Part shown: in pieces, positions 33,146-41,555 of the stretch
How positions within the stretch are numbered: the stretch's first letter is position 1
Layout: each line of letters begins with the position of its first letter
NCBI RefSeq assembly: GCF_001678945.1
Contig: NZ_CP015124.1
Span: 3,944,001-4,008,000, forward strand
Length of the DNA: 64,000 nucleotides
Direction of reading: 5' to 3'
Origin: Phaeobacter gallaeciensis
GTDB lineage: Bacteria > Pseudomonadota > Alphaproteobacteria > Rhodobacterales > Rhodobacteraceae
The notes under the pieces: model-generated
The model's input: only the letters and a program-made list of their open reading frames with translations
Databases searched by the model: none
What the model was told of the DNA's origin: nothing
Position numbers and translations under genes: made by a program

Positions 33146-35125
33146 TCACGGCGCGGCGCGCAGGGCAATTTCATTTTGCTCAAGTTCATTATGAGCCGGA
33201 TAGCGGTCGAGGAGATCATTCTCTGCGTCCGAAGTCTGGCCTGCGTCATCGCTACTGGTCTGCAGGACTGGCTGCACGGGACCCGGGCGGTGCACAAGAC
33301 GCAGAAGCTCAATCAGGGAGACAGCCATCTGCGGCCAGCTGGGCGACGCCAGATAGCGTGGCTCCCAGCGCGGCGCGAAACAGGATTTGAACCGGCGCAG
33401 TCCCGGATCGGTATGCTTGGCCCAGCGGTGGTCGGGCACTGCCGCCAGCGACAGGCGTGGCACGTTTTCCAGCGCGGCGGCAGCAATCGCGGTGCGCACC
33501 AGCGCGTGGCCTGTGCCATCCGGCGCGTCAGGCACAATGCGGATCAGGTCCAGGCACCACTCTCCGGGCGTGGCGTGCAGGCTGACAAATCCCTCAAGCC
33601 GTCCGTCCTTCCAGCCAAGGAACACGCGCTGCTCGGCCAGATATCCCGGTTCGAACCGGCCCATGGTGGTGCCGTGGGCGTGACCGTGCGTGGACTGCCA
33701 GGCGGCGTCGATGGCGCCCATCTGGTCGATCGGCAGAGAGGCGGGGGCCTGCATGACCTTGAGGCCCGCCTTTTCCGCATGGCGGAGCTTGCGGCGCAGC
33801 TGCCGGTGGGAGGAGCCGCTATCACTGAAGGTGGTGGGCCGGACCACGGCCTCTTGCGCGATGCGTAGGATCTTCCATCCGGCCTTGCGGGCCTGCGTCC
33901 CAGTGCGGGCGCCGCATTTGTAGAAACAGGCAGAGCCATTCCGCTGCCGGGCATAGGCGGCAAGCGGGGCAAAGACTTCGGGCGTGTGGCCCGACAGGGG
34001 ATCAAAGAAAGCTACCGTGCATTGCGGGCTGTCAAGGATGGCAAGCTGATTGAGGCCCAGGGCCTGCACGTGGCCTCCGTTCTGCCGGATGATTGCCGCT
34101 TCGGCGCAGGCGCGGGTTGCGGGCAGATCTGCGGCGGGGGTGCGACGGGCGCCCAACAGGTCAGCATCGGTCGGGGCGCTGGATTTCGCGCGGCCCATAC
34201 CCGGCAGGAACAGCATGCCGCAAGCCAGCGCGGCAGGCAGCACATAGTATACAAGGCGAAAGGCGACGAGGGCGCCGAGGAGGGCGCCCGTATCCGCGCT
34301 TGGCAGCAGGGCGCAGACCGTCAGCTCCAGAGGACCGGCGCCACCGGGGGCCGAGGACAGGATCGCAGCGCCAAGGGCGATCAGATAGACAGGCACCAGC
34401 GTTGACCAGGCAATCTGGACCGTATCCGGCAGCAGCATCCAAAGAGCAGTTCCCGCCGCCACCACATCGATCAGGGTCCAGCCCATCAGCGCCGTCAGGG
34501 CAATCAGTGAAGGCCAGCGCAGTCTGAGCTTTCCGATCCTCAGGGACGGAAACCAGAAGCTGGCCGCAACCGCACAGATGAAACCGGCCAGCAACAGCCC
34601 GCCAATCCAGCCAAACCCCTGTATTGGCGGGAAGAGCACGAGGGCAACCCCGGCGATAGCGGCCAGCGTGGCCATGAAGGTGAACCCGACAAGGGCAGTG
34701 ATCTTGGCGGCGTGCAGCGCGGTAAGACCCGGCAGCAGGCGCCAGCGGGCATAGGTGCCGGTGATGAGCCCAAAGCCAGCTGTCTGTGAGAACGCGATGG
34801 CGGCCATTCCGGCGCGGCGGGCCGCGGCGCCATCAAGGCCGGTTTGCAGATGGCGGTGTGCCACGGAGTCGTAGCGCCCCAAAGCCCAGAAACTGATTGC
34901 AGTGGCGATAGAGGCCCCCAGCCAGCCCCATGCGGGCAAGGCGGCTAGTGTGTGACCAAGTTCGGCAAGGGAGGGAAGGCCAAGTTTTGCCTCGAAGGCC
35001 CAGAGACACAGGACCGTCATGGCCACAGGCGCGGCCCACCGGAAACCGGCGCCAAAACCGTCCTTCAGGCTCGTCCAGAGGTGGCCGCGGCCTGCACCGG
35101 AAAGAGGGAGAGTGTGGATTGTCAT
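33146..35125 (-). CDS. MprF-like membrane protein (flippase-type domain plus DUF2156 synthase domain)
   Basis: 659-residue inner-membrane protein. Residues ~25-325 contain eight or so hydrophobic helices of the UPF0104/LPG-flippase type (SQTAGFGLITGTYARWRLLPG, APGGAGPLELTVCALLPS), and residues ~345-630 form a soluble DUF2156 GNAT-like domain with SSHRQLRRKLRHAEKAGL, GFVSLHATPGEWCLDLIR and RFKSCFAPRWEPRYL. This is the build of MprF, which adds an amino acid from aminoacyl-tRNA to phosphatidylglycerol and flips it to the outer leaflet. At 659 residues it is shorter than classic MprF (~840). The start at 35125 has CAGGG 6 bases upstream. Amino acid and lipid substrates are not shown. Confidence 0.85.
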   Translation of the reverse strand: MTIHTLPLSGAGRGHLWTSLKDGFGAGFRWAAPVAMTVLCLWAFEAKLGLPSLAELGHTLAALPAWGWLGASIATAISFWALGRYDSVAHRHLQTGLDGAAARRAGMAAIAFSQTAGFGLITGTYARWRLLPGLTALHAAKITALVGFTFMATLAAIAGVALVLFPPIQGFGWIGGLLLAGFICAVAASFWFPSLRIGKLRLRWPSLIALTALMGWTLIDVVAAGTALWMLLPDTVQIAWSTLVPVYLIALGAAILSSAPGGAGPLELTVCALLPSADTGALLGALVAFRLVYYVLPAALACGMLFLPGMGRAKSSAPTDADLLGARRTPAADLPATRACAEAAIIRQNGGHVQALGLNQLAILDSPQCTVAFFDPLSGHTPEVFAPLAAYARQRNGSACFYKCGARTGTQARKAGWKILRIAQEAVVRPTTFSDSGSSHRQLRRKLRHAEKAGLKVMQAPASLPIDQMGAIDAAWQSTHGHAHGTTMGRFEPGYLAEQRVFLGWKDGRLEGFVSLHATPGEWCLDLIRIVPDAPDGTGHALVRTAIAAAALENVPRLSLAAVPDHRWAKHTDPGLRRFKSCFAPRWEPRYLASPSWPQMAVSLIELLRLVHRPGPVQPVLQTSSDDAGQTSDAENDLLDRYPAHNELEQNEIALRAAP

Positions 35126-35255
35126 CAGCATCCCTGCGTAATCGCCGCACCAGCGGTTCGCGCAGGAGAATACCAAAGAAGGCGTTCTTCTTCAGTTAAT
35201 ATCGATGATTTCAGTTAATGCCCCTCCCGACCAAGTTGGGCGGGAGATGCATGCC

Positions 35256-35573
35256 TCAGCTGATTTCGGACAGAATCTGTTCCTTGGCAAGGGCCAGCGT
35301 GTCGGTCATCTTCTCGCGGATGTCATCGGCGCTCACCCGGCCAGTCAGATCCTCCGCCAGCTTGCGGACAACGTCCTCGTGCCCGGGTTCCTGAAAATCG
35401 GCGGTAACCACCGTTTTGGCATAGGCCTCTGCTGCATCGCCGGACTTTCCCAGCATTTCGGCCGCCCAGAGACCGAGCATCTTGTTGCAGCGGGCCTGCG
35501 CTTTGAACTGCATTTCCTCATCATGGGCAAATTTGGCCTCGAAAGCCTGCTCGCGACTGTCAAAAGTACTCAT
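35256..35573 (-). CDS. DUF1476 protein, F1-ATPase zeta-type inhibitor
   Basis: 105-residue helical protein. The start STFDSREQAFEAKFAHDEEM and NKMLGLWAAEMLG match the zeta subunit of alphaproteobacterial F1FO-ATP synthases, described in Paracoccus as a natural inhibitor of ATP hydrolysis. Start chosen at the second ATG of a pair because AGGAGG lies 6 bases upstream. Divergent from purC, a conserved neighbour in alphaproteobacteria. Whether this copy inhibits the enzyme is an inference from family membership. Confidence 0.9.
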   Translation of the reverse strand: MSTFDSREQAFEAKFAHDEEMQFKAQARCNKMLGLWAAEMLGKSGDAAEAYAKTVVTADFQEPGHEDVVRKLAEDLTGRVSADDIREKMTDTLALAKEQILSEIS

Positions 35574-35782
35574 CATTTCCTCCTGTTCCGCACTATGGCA
35601 TGAAATGACTATGCGCCTGCCCCGGGCGCACTGCAATAGCGCCAAGAGCGGCCTGCGGAACCAAATATCCCTTCACAGCAAGCCTGTGACCGCGCGCCGC
35701 GCTTGCGGCGCAATGTCGCTTGCACTAAGAGAGCGGCAAGAAACCGGGACGGATTCCCGCCCCTGACCCCGAAAGGTTCCTC

Positions 35783-36544
35783 ATGGCACGTCGCAAGAAG
35801 ATCTACGAAGGCAAAGCCAAGACATTGTATGAAGGTCCCGAGCCCGGAACCATCGTGCAGTACTTCAAGGACGACGCAACCGCGTTCAACGCCGAAAAGC
35901 GGGACGTGATCGAGGGCAAGGGGGTTCTGAACAACCTCTTGAGCGAATTCTTCATGCAGGGGCTAGGCCAGATCGGCGTGCCGACGCATTTTCTGAAGCG
36001 GCTCAACATGCGCGAACAGCTGGTGCGCAGCTGCGAGATTATCCCGCTTGAGGTGATCGTGCGCAATTACGCGGCCGGCAGCATGTCCAAACGTCTGGGT
36101 ATCGACGAGGGCACGCAATTGCCACGCCCCATCGTCGAGTATTGCTACAAGGACGACGCGCTGGGTGACCCGCTGGTTACAGAGGAACATATCGCTGCCT
36201 TCGGCTGGGCCAGCCAGCAGGACATGGACGATATCCTGAGCCTGGCGTTGCGGGTCAACGATTTCCTGTCCGGCGTGATGCTAGCTGTGGGCATTCGCCT
36301 GGTCGACTTCAAGATTGAGATCGGCCGGGTCTACGACGGTGATTTCCAGCGTCTGGTTGTCGCTGATGAGATCAGCCCGGACAGCTGCCGCCTGTGGGAC
36401 ATCGAAACCGGCCAGAAGCTGGACAAGGACGTGTTCCGCCGCGATCTGGGTAGCCTGACCGACGCCTATACCGAAGTGGCACGCCGTCTGGGCGTGATGC
36501 CGAACAACCCGCCTGCAGCGGGAAAGCCGACTCTGGTCAACTGA
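35783..36544 (+). CDS. purC: SAICAR synthetase
   Basis: 253-residue phosphoribosylaminoimidazole-succinocarboxamide synthase, which joins aspartate to CAIR in purine synthesis. Visible motifs: [14 protein letters not shown] (ATP loop), [25 protein letters not shown] and [14 protein letters not shown]. Start [14 protein letters not shown] after AAAGGTTCCTC. Followed after 115 bp by purS and purQ. Confidence 0.97.
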   Translation: MARRKKIYEGKAKTLYEGPEPGTIVQYFKDDATAFNAEKRDVIEGKGVLNNLLSEFFMQGLGQIGVPTHFLKRLNMREQLVRSCEIIPLEVIVRNYAAGSMSKRLGIDEGTQLPRPIVEYCYKDDALGDPLVTEEHIAAFGWASQQDMDDILSLALRVNDFLSGVMLAVGIRLVDFKIEIGRVYDGDFQRLVVADEISPDSCRLWDIETGQKLDKDVFRRDLGSLTDAYTEVARRLGVMPNNPPAAGKPTLVN

Positions 36545-36659
36545 CCGACCCGTCCCGCCTATCCGGGGCTGTGGTCCCGTGAAGATGGCAGGCAGGGCAT
36601 AGATCTGACAACAACAAGCCCGTGGCGGGCTTTGTGACCGAAAGCTGAGGAAAGACGCG

Positions 36660-36890
36660 ATGAAGGCACGGGTGCATGTGATGCTGAAGAACGGAGTTCT
36701 GGATCCCCAGGGCGAGGCGGTCCGCCACGCGCTTGGCGCCATGGGCTTTGACAAGGTCGAAGGCGTCCGTCAGGGCAAGGTCATCGATCTGGAGCTGAGC
36801 GACGACGCCACCGAGGCGGATGTGCGGGACATGTGCGAGAAACTGCTCGCCAATACCGTGATCGAATCCTACGAGATCGAGCTGGCCTGA
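36660..36890 (+). CDS. purS: FGAM synthase subunit PurS
   Basis: 76-residue small subunit of phosphoribosylformylglycinamidine synthase, which links PurL and the glutaminase PurQ. The sequence MKARVHVMLKNGVLDPQGEAV is the conserved family start, and VIDLELSDDATEADV and a C-terminal VIESYEIEL complete it. GAGGAAAGACGCG precedes the ATG. A short dehydrogenase-like open frame begins 4 bp after its stop. Confidence 0.96.
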   Translation: MKARVHVMLKNGVLDPQGEAVRHALGAMGFDKVEGVRQGKVIDLELSDDATEADVRDMCEKLLANTVIESYEIELA

Positions 36891-36893
36891 CCG

Positions 36894-37079
36894 ATGCGGG
36901 CGGCGCGGCTTATCGGCTTTCGCCAGCCGCTGGAGTTGGTAACCCTGCCGGATCCGTCGCCCGCGCCGGGCAAAGTGCTGACCCGCGCCATCTCTCTTTT
37001 AAAGGCCAGTGCGATCTGGCCGCGTTTGACCGCCCGGCGCCTTCGGGTTGGGGCGGTCATTACCGATTTCGCAAGCTAG
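36894..37079 (+). pseudogene. 61-codon remnant resembling the N-terminus of a zinc-type alcohol dehydrogenase
   Basis: The open frame between purS and purQ begins MRAARLIGFRQPLELVTLPD, followed by PSPAPGKVL. This is the standard N-terminal strand pattern of MDR/zinc alcohol dehydrogenases (xxLEEVPDPxPxPGEVLV), but the next ~30 residues do not continue into the Cys/His-containing catalytic domain, and the frame stops after 61 codons, 13 bp before purQ. A full gene is therefore not present. It may be a decayed gene inserted in the purS-purQ operon, or by chance a small new gene. The start codon 4 bp after the purS stop would allow translational coupling. Confidence 0.5.
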
Positions 37080-37092
37080 GAAGGAACCCCTG

Positions 37093-37761
37093 ATGCGTGC
37101 TGCCGTTGTCGTTTTCCCCGGATCCAACTGCGACAGGGATCTTGCCGTGGCCTTTGAACAGGCCGGATTTGATGTCTCCATGGTCTGGCACAAGGACAGC
37201 AAGCTGCCCGAAGGCATCGACATTGTCGGCGTGCCCGGCGGGTTCTCCTACGGCGACTACCTGCGCTGCGGCGCCATCGCGGCGCAATCGCCGATCTGTC
37301 AGGCGGTTGTGGAGCACGCTAACCGGGGCGGTTACGCGCTTGGTGTCTGCAACGGGTTCCAGATCCTGACCGAGACCGGCATCCTGCCCGGCGCCCTGTT
37401 GCGCAACGCGGGGTTGAAATACATCTGCCGCACGGTGGACCTGAAGGTCGAGACCACGAGCAGCGTCTTTACTGAAGGCTATTCGGCAGGGGACGTCATC
37501 GGCATCCCGATCGCCCACCACGATGGCAACTACTATGCAGACGCCGACACTGTCGCGGCGCTGAAGGATCAGGACCGGGTGGCCTTCTCCTATGTCGACA
37601 ATCCCAACGGATCGGTTGCTGATATTGCCGGGATCCTGTCCGAGAACCGCCGGGTTCTGGGCATGATGCCGCACCCCGAACGCGCGGCGGACGAAGGTCA
37701 TGGCGGCACCGACGGGACGGCAGTCTTCCGCGCATTGACCGGGATCGTCGCTACAGCGTGA
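37093..37761 (+). CDS. purQ: FGAM synthase glutaminase subunit PurQ
   Basis: 222-residue class I glutamine amidotransferase that supplies ammonia for FGAM synthesis. The start [16 protein letters not shown] is conserved, the nucleophile Cys lies in [13 protein letters not shown], and the His-Glu pair in [11 protein letters not shown] near the C-terminus. ATG at 37093 follows AAGGAACCCCTG; a longer frame upstream runs through the remnant. Forms the purC-purS-purQ group. Confidence 0.96.
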   Translation: MRAAVVVFPGSNCDRDLAVAFEQAGFDVSMVWHKDSKLPEGIDIVGVPGGFSYGDYLRCGAIAAQSPICQAVVEHANRGGYALGVCNGFQILTETGILPGALLRNAGLKYICRTVDLKVETTSSVFTEGYSAGDVIGIPIAHHDGNYYADADTVAALKDQDRVAFSYVDNPNGSVADIAGILSENRRVLGMMPHPERAADEGHGGTDGTAVFRALTGIVATA

Positions 37762-37797
37762 CTTGAGGCAGGCGGGCAGCCGCAATAGGTTAAGCCT

Positions 37798-39582
37798 ATG
37801 AGCACCCCGCCTGATCGCACAGAACTCCCCGTTGCCAAGTCCGGGTCCGCCGCAAGATCGCGCACGATCTCCTGGCGGGCGCGGTTGGCCTTGGTCCTGT
37901 TCATGGCGGTGGCGGCAACGACGGTCTGGGTGACCAACCGAATGCTGACGCACCGGTTCACCGAAAGTACCCGCAACCGGGCCGAACTGCGCCTTGCGCT
38001 TTACTCCGGAAACCTGGTCAGTGAGCTGCGCCGCCATGCCATCGTGCCGCAGCTGCTGGCGCGTGACCAGGCGCTGATATCAGCACTGCAAAGTCAGGAT
38101 TTTTCGCTATCCACCCACCGGCTGATTTCTTTTGTTGAGGAAATCGGCGCTGCCTCAATCATGTTGCTAGCCAGCGACGGGCGTACCGTGGCGGCGACCA
38201 ATCGCAACCGTCTGGGCGAAACCCACCGCAACGCGCCCTATTTCGTCGATGCGGTGCGGGCCAAATCTACCGTTTTTTCCGTCATTGAACGCGAGGTGGG
38301 CGGCTATCGTTTTACCTATTCGCGGCGCATTGTTGACACCACCGGGACGCTCGGCGTGATCGTGATCGAGGTCGATCTGCAGAAATTCGAACGGGCCTGG
38401 GCGGGGATTTCAGACGCGGTGATGGTGAGTGACAGCACCGGCCGTATCGTTCTGGCGACCGAAGCGCGCTGGCGCGGTAAGGAAGAGCGCGACGCATTGC
38501 GCCTGCAAACACCGGAGGGCGCCATTCAGCGCGCAATCCGGGCAACCGCGGATTGGACCGTCCTGCCGGCCGATGCCTATCTGCAAGGCGAGGCGGTGAT
38601 GCGACTGGAAACGCGGGTGCCGTTCCAGGGCTGGCGGCTGACCTCCTTCACCACCTATGCCTCGATCCGCGAGCGGGTGAACGCGGTTCTGGCGCTTGAA
38701 ATCATGGGATTCGCGATTCTGCTGGCGCTGGCCTTCTATGCGCTCAGCCGCAAGACGGCGCTGCGCATGGCGCTGTTCCAGCGCGAGTCGGCGGAGCTTC
38801 GCGTATTGAACGCAAGGCTGCAGCGGGAAATCGCCGAACGGGAACGGGTGCAGGAAACCCTTGCCGTGGCCGAACAAAGCCTGGCGCAAAGCTCGAAACT
38901 CGCGGCGCTGGGGGAGATGTCAGCGGCGGTTAGTCACGAGCTCAATCAGCCGCTGGCGGCGATGAAAACCTATCTGGCCGGGGCGCGGCTGCTGCTCAAC
39001 CGCAACCGCCCCGAAGAGGCACTTGCCTCCTTTGGGCGTATTGATGATCTGATCGAGCGCATGGGGGCCATTACCCGGCAGCTGAAATCTTACGCCCGCA
39101 AGGCAGGCGATGCCTTTGCCCCTGTAAACATGGGCGATGCGCTGGCGTCGTCCCTGTCGATGATGGAGCCGCAGCTGCGTCAGCGTCAGGTCAAGATCAC
39201 CCGAATGCTGCCCGATCAGCCGGTTTACGTTATGGGCGACCGGTTGCGGCTGGAGCAGGTGATGGTCAACCTCTTGCGCAATGCACTGGATGCCACCAAA
39301 TCTGTAGAGGACCCCGAGGTGGAGATCCTGCTGGCGGCAGGCGAGACAGCAACCCTGTCGGTGCGCGACAATGGCAACGGGATCAAGGATTTCGACAATC
39401 TGTTCGAACCCTTCTACACCACCAAACAGCCCGGCGATGGGGTCGGACTAGGGCTTGCCATCTCCTCGGGGATCGTGAACGACCTCGGGGGGCGGCTGAT
39501 TGCCCGCAACGGGCAAAACGGCGGCGCCGTGTTTGAAATACAGTTGCCGATCCTTGTGGACGGTATCGAAGCCGCTGAATAA
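37798..39582 (+). CDS. DctB-like sensor histidine kinase
   Basis: 594-residue membrane kinase. Two transmembrane helices (about residues 29-50 and 297-316) enclose a periplasmic sensor of the double-PAS/Cache type (YFVDAVRAKSTVFSVIEREVGG). After a coiled-coil (320-360) comes a HisKA domain with His380 in SHELNQPLAAM, and an HATPase with NLLRNALDAT, DNGNGI and GVGLGLAIS. The arrangement and NQPLAAMK motif match DctB, which senses C4-dicarboxylates in other bacteria. Paired with the regulator 27 bp downstream. The ligand is inferred only; the TRAP genes of this window are 26 kb away. Confidence 0.92.
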   Translation: MSTPPDRTELPVAKSGSAARSRTISWRARLALVLFMAVAATTVWVTNRMLTHRFTESTRNRAELRLALYSGNLVSELRRHAIVPQLLARDQALISALQSQDFSLSTHRLISFVEEIGAASIMLLASDGRTVAATNRNRLGETHRNAPYFVDAVRAKSTVFSVIEREVGGYRFTYSRRIVDTTGTLGVIVIEVDLQKFERAWAGISDAVMVSDSTGRIVLATEARWRGKEERDALRLQTPEGAIQRAIRATADWTVLPADAYLQGEAVMRLETRVPFQGWRLTSFTTYASIRERVNAVLALEIMGFAILLALAFYALSRKTALRMALFQRESAELRVLNARLQREIAERERVQETLAVAEQSLAQSSKLAALGEMSAAVSHELNQPLAAMKTYLAGARLLLNRNRPEEALASFGRIDDLIERMGAITRQLKSYARKAGDAFAPVNMGDALASSLSMMEPQLRQRQVKITRMLPDQPVYVMGDRLRLEQVMVNLLRNALDATKSVEDPEVEILLAAGETATLSVRDNGNGIKDFDNLFEPFYTTKQPGDGVGLGLAISSGIVNDLGGRLIARNGQNGGAVFEIQLPILVDGIEAAE

Positions 39583-39609
39583 GCGGCGTTAAAGATGGAG
39601 AGGCCGCGC

Positions 39610-40947
39610 ATGGCACAGGCTATGAAGATCGCGATCGTTGATGATGAACAGGATATGCGCCAGTCGATCAGCCAGTGGCTGGCCCTGTCGGGCTATGACA
39701 CTGAAACATTTGCCAGTGCCGAGGATGCGCTGAAGGTTCTGGGCTCGGATTACCCGGGGATCGTGATCTCCGACATCAAGATGCCTGGCATGGACGGGAT
39801 GCAGTTCCTGAAGAAACTGATGGGCAGCGATAGCGCCCTTCCGGTGATCATGATCACGGGTCATGGTGATGTGCCCATGGCAGTCGAGGCGATGCGCGTC
39901 GGGGCCTTCGATTTCCTCGAAAAACCCTTCAATCCGGACCGGATGTCGGAACTGGCGAAGCGGGCCACCAACTCCCGCCGCCTGACGCTCGACAACCGGG
40001 CGCTGCGCCGCGAATTGTCCGATGGCGGCCAGATCATGAAGAAACTGATCGGGATGAGCCCGGTGATGGAACGCCTGCGCGAGGATATTCTGGACCTGGG
40101 CCAAGCCGACGGGCACGTGCTGATCGATGGCGAAACCGGCACCGGCAAGACGCTGGTGGCCCACGCCCTGCATGCCGTCGGCAGCCGGGCGGGCAAGAAA
40201 TTCGTTCTGGTTTCCTGCGCGGCGCTGGAGGAAGAGGCCCTATCGAAGCGTCTGTTTGGTCCGATGCAACCCGAGGACAGCCTGCTGCCCGCCATTGAAG
40301 AGGCCCGCGGCGGCACATTGGTGTTAGAGGACGTGGAGGCGCTGAGCGAGGCGCTGCAGGCCAAACTCCTGAGCGTGATCAACGAACAGGGTATGCCGGG
40401 CGAAACCCGTATCATCGCCATCTCGAACCTACAGGAGGCGGGCAAGACCTGCGAGGACGCGCTGCGCCCGGATCTGTTCTACCGCCTTGCGGCGTTGCGG
40501 ATCACCGTGCCGCCCCTGCGCCAGCGCGGCGAGGATATCCTGACTCTGTTCACCCGCTTCAGCGAGCAATTCTCTGAAGAATACGGCTGCGAGGCACCGC
40601 AGGTCACCGCACAGGAGGCCGCACAGCTGTTGCAGGCCCCCTGGCCGGGCAACGTGCGTCAGCTGATCAATGTGGCCGAACGAGCGGTTCTGCAATCCCG
40701 GCGCGGATCTGGCACGATTGCATCCCTGCTGATGTCCGATCACGAGGAAATGCAGCCGGTGATGACTACCGAAGGTAAGCCCCTGAAGGAATACGTCGAA
40801 GCCTTTGAACGCATGTTGATCGACAACACCATGCGCCGCCACAAGGGCTCCATCGCTTCGGTGATGGAGGAGCTGTGCCTGCCGCGCCGGACTCTGAATG
40901 AGAAGATGGCCAAATACGGATTGCAGCGCTCAGAATACCTGAGCTGA
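39610..40947 (+). CDS. DctD/NtrC-like response regulator lacking the GAFTGA loop
   Basis: 445-residue regulator. Receiver domain with Asp55 in VISDIKMPGMDG; an AAA+ domain with intact Walker A (GETGTGKT, 174-181); and a C-terminal Fis-type HTH (RHKGSIASVMEELCLPRRTL). Between LFG (215-217) and GGTL, where NtrC-family proteins have the sigma54-contacting GAFTGA loop, there are only 16 residues (PMQPEDSLLPAIEEAR) and no GAFTGA; Walker B reads LVLEDVE instead of LFLDEIG. It therefore probably does not drive sigma54 open-complex formation but regulates a sigma70-type promoter, as known for R. capsulatus NtrC. Start at 39610; a second ATG lies at 39622. Confidence 0.9.
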   Translation: MAQAMKIAIVDDEQDMRQSISQWLALSGYDTETFASAEDALKVLGSDYPGIVISDIKMPGMDGMQFLKKLMGSDSALPVIMITGHGDVPMAVEAMRVGAFDFLEKPFNPDRMSELAKRATNSRRLTLDNRALRRELSDGGQIMKKLIGMSPVMERLREDILDLGQADGHVLIDGETGTGKTLVAHALHAVGSRAGKKFVLVSCAALEEEALSKRLFGPMQPEDSLLPAIEEARGGTLVLEDVEALSEALQAKLLSVINEQGMPGETRIIAISNLQEAGKTCEDALRPDLFYRLAALRITVPPLRQRGEDILTLFTRFSEQFSEEYGCEAPQVTAQEAAQLLQAPWPGNVRQLINVAERAVLQSRRGSGTIASLLMSDHEEMQPVMTTEGKPLKEYVEAFERMLIDNTMRRHKGSIASVMEELCLPRRTLNEKMAKYGLQRSEYLS

Positions 40948-41009
40948 CAGCTGCAGGCTTGGACTGCAACCTGGCTGAGGCAGGTTTTGGCTTTGATCGA
41001 CATTGATGC

Positions 41010-41036
41010 GGCGCCGGGATGCACCGGCGCCGTTTT
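41010..41036 (+). terminator. intrinsic terminator of the two-component operon
   Basis: Perfect 8-bp stem GGCGCCGG / CCGGCGCC with a 6-base loop (GATGCA), followed by G and TTTT, 63 bp after the regulator stop. Confidence 0.85.
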
Positions 41037-41555
41037 CCATTCAGGTCGCTTTTTTGCGGAAAAACACCGCAGTTTTTCGGGGATTTGTTAACCAATACCG
41101 TCTAAGGAAGAATAGTTTACACTTTCAGCAATACCCGTGCCGAATGGCCATTGTCATTTCCCTGTTTCAGGCCTTATGCTGAAAATACAGGAAAAGGATG
41201 CCTCTTTCGCATCCAGCCTTATGAGATTCGCTGTCTCATGCTTTTGTCCGGAAAGAACCGAGAAAGCTGAGGCAGACCGATTTGCCCCTTGTGAAGGGGC
41301 AGCCTAGCACCTCTTCCGGCACGACCGGGAAGGAATAACATGGCAGGGTTCGGGATATCCCACCTGTCGGAGAAGAACCGCGATGACGCGCGCGAGAGCG
41401 AAGAGCATACAGGACAAAGGGCCGGACGCATGTTTCGGGACCCTGACCTGCGGCGCGCAGTCTGAAATCGCCCTGACAAGACACCACCCAAAACACGCGC
41501 AGCCCCCCGGAAGAGGAGGGGCTTTGTTTGCACTGGGCAGGTGCACCAAGGAAAC
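41037..41555 (+). other. long structured leader of rne
   Basis: Roughly 520 bp before the RNase E start without a supported gene. It contains an AT-rich promoter-like stretch near 41090-41160 and then several hairpins: ATGAGA/TCTCAT (41221-41239), TGCCCCTT/AAGGGGCA with a 3-base loop (41283-41301), and a terminator-like AGCCCC/GGGGCT stem with TTTGTTTG directly after it (41501-41530), ending 25 bp before the ATG. RNase E mRNA is autoregulated through its 5' leader in other bacteria, and the last hairpin could act as an attenuator. Function is inferred. Confidence 0.6.
41501..41530 (+). promoter_or_regulatory. terminator/attenuator-like hairpin before rne
   Basis: Arms AGCCCC (41501-41506) and GGGGCT (41518-41523), loop of 11, then TTGTTTG. 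It lies in front of the rne ribosome site (AAGGAA). If it forms, it would cut transcription before the gene unless remodelled. Confidence 0.5.
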
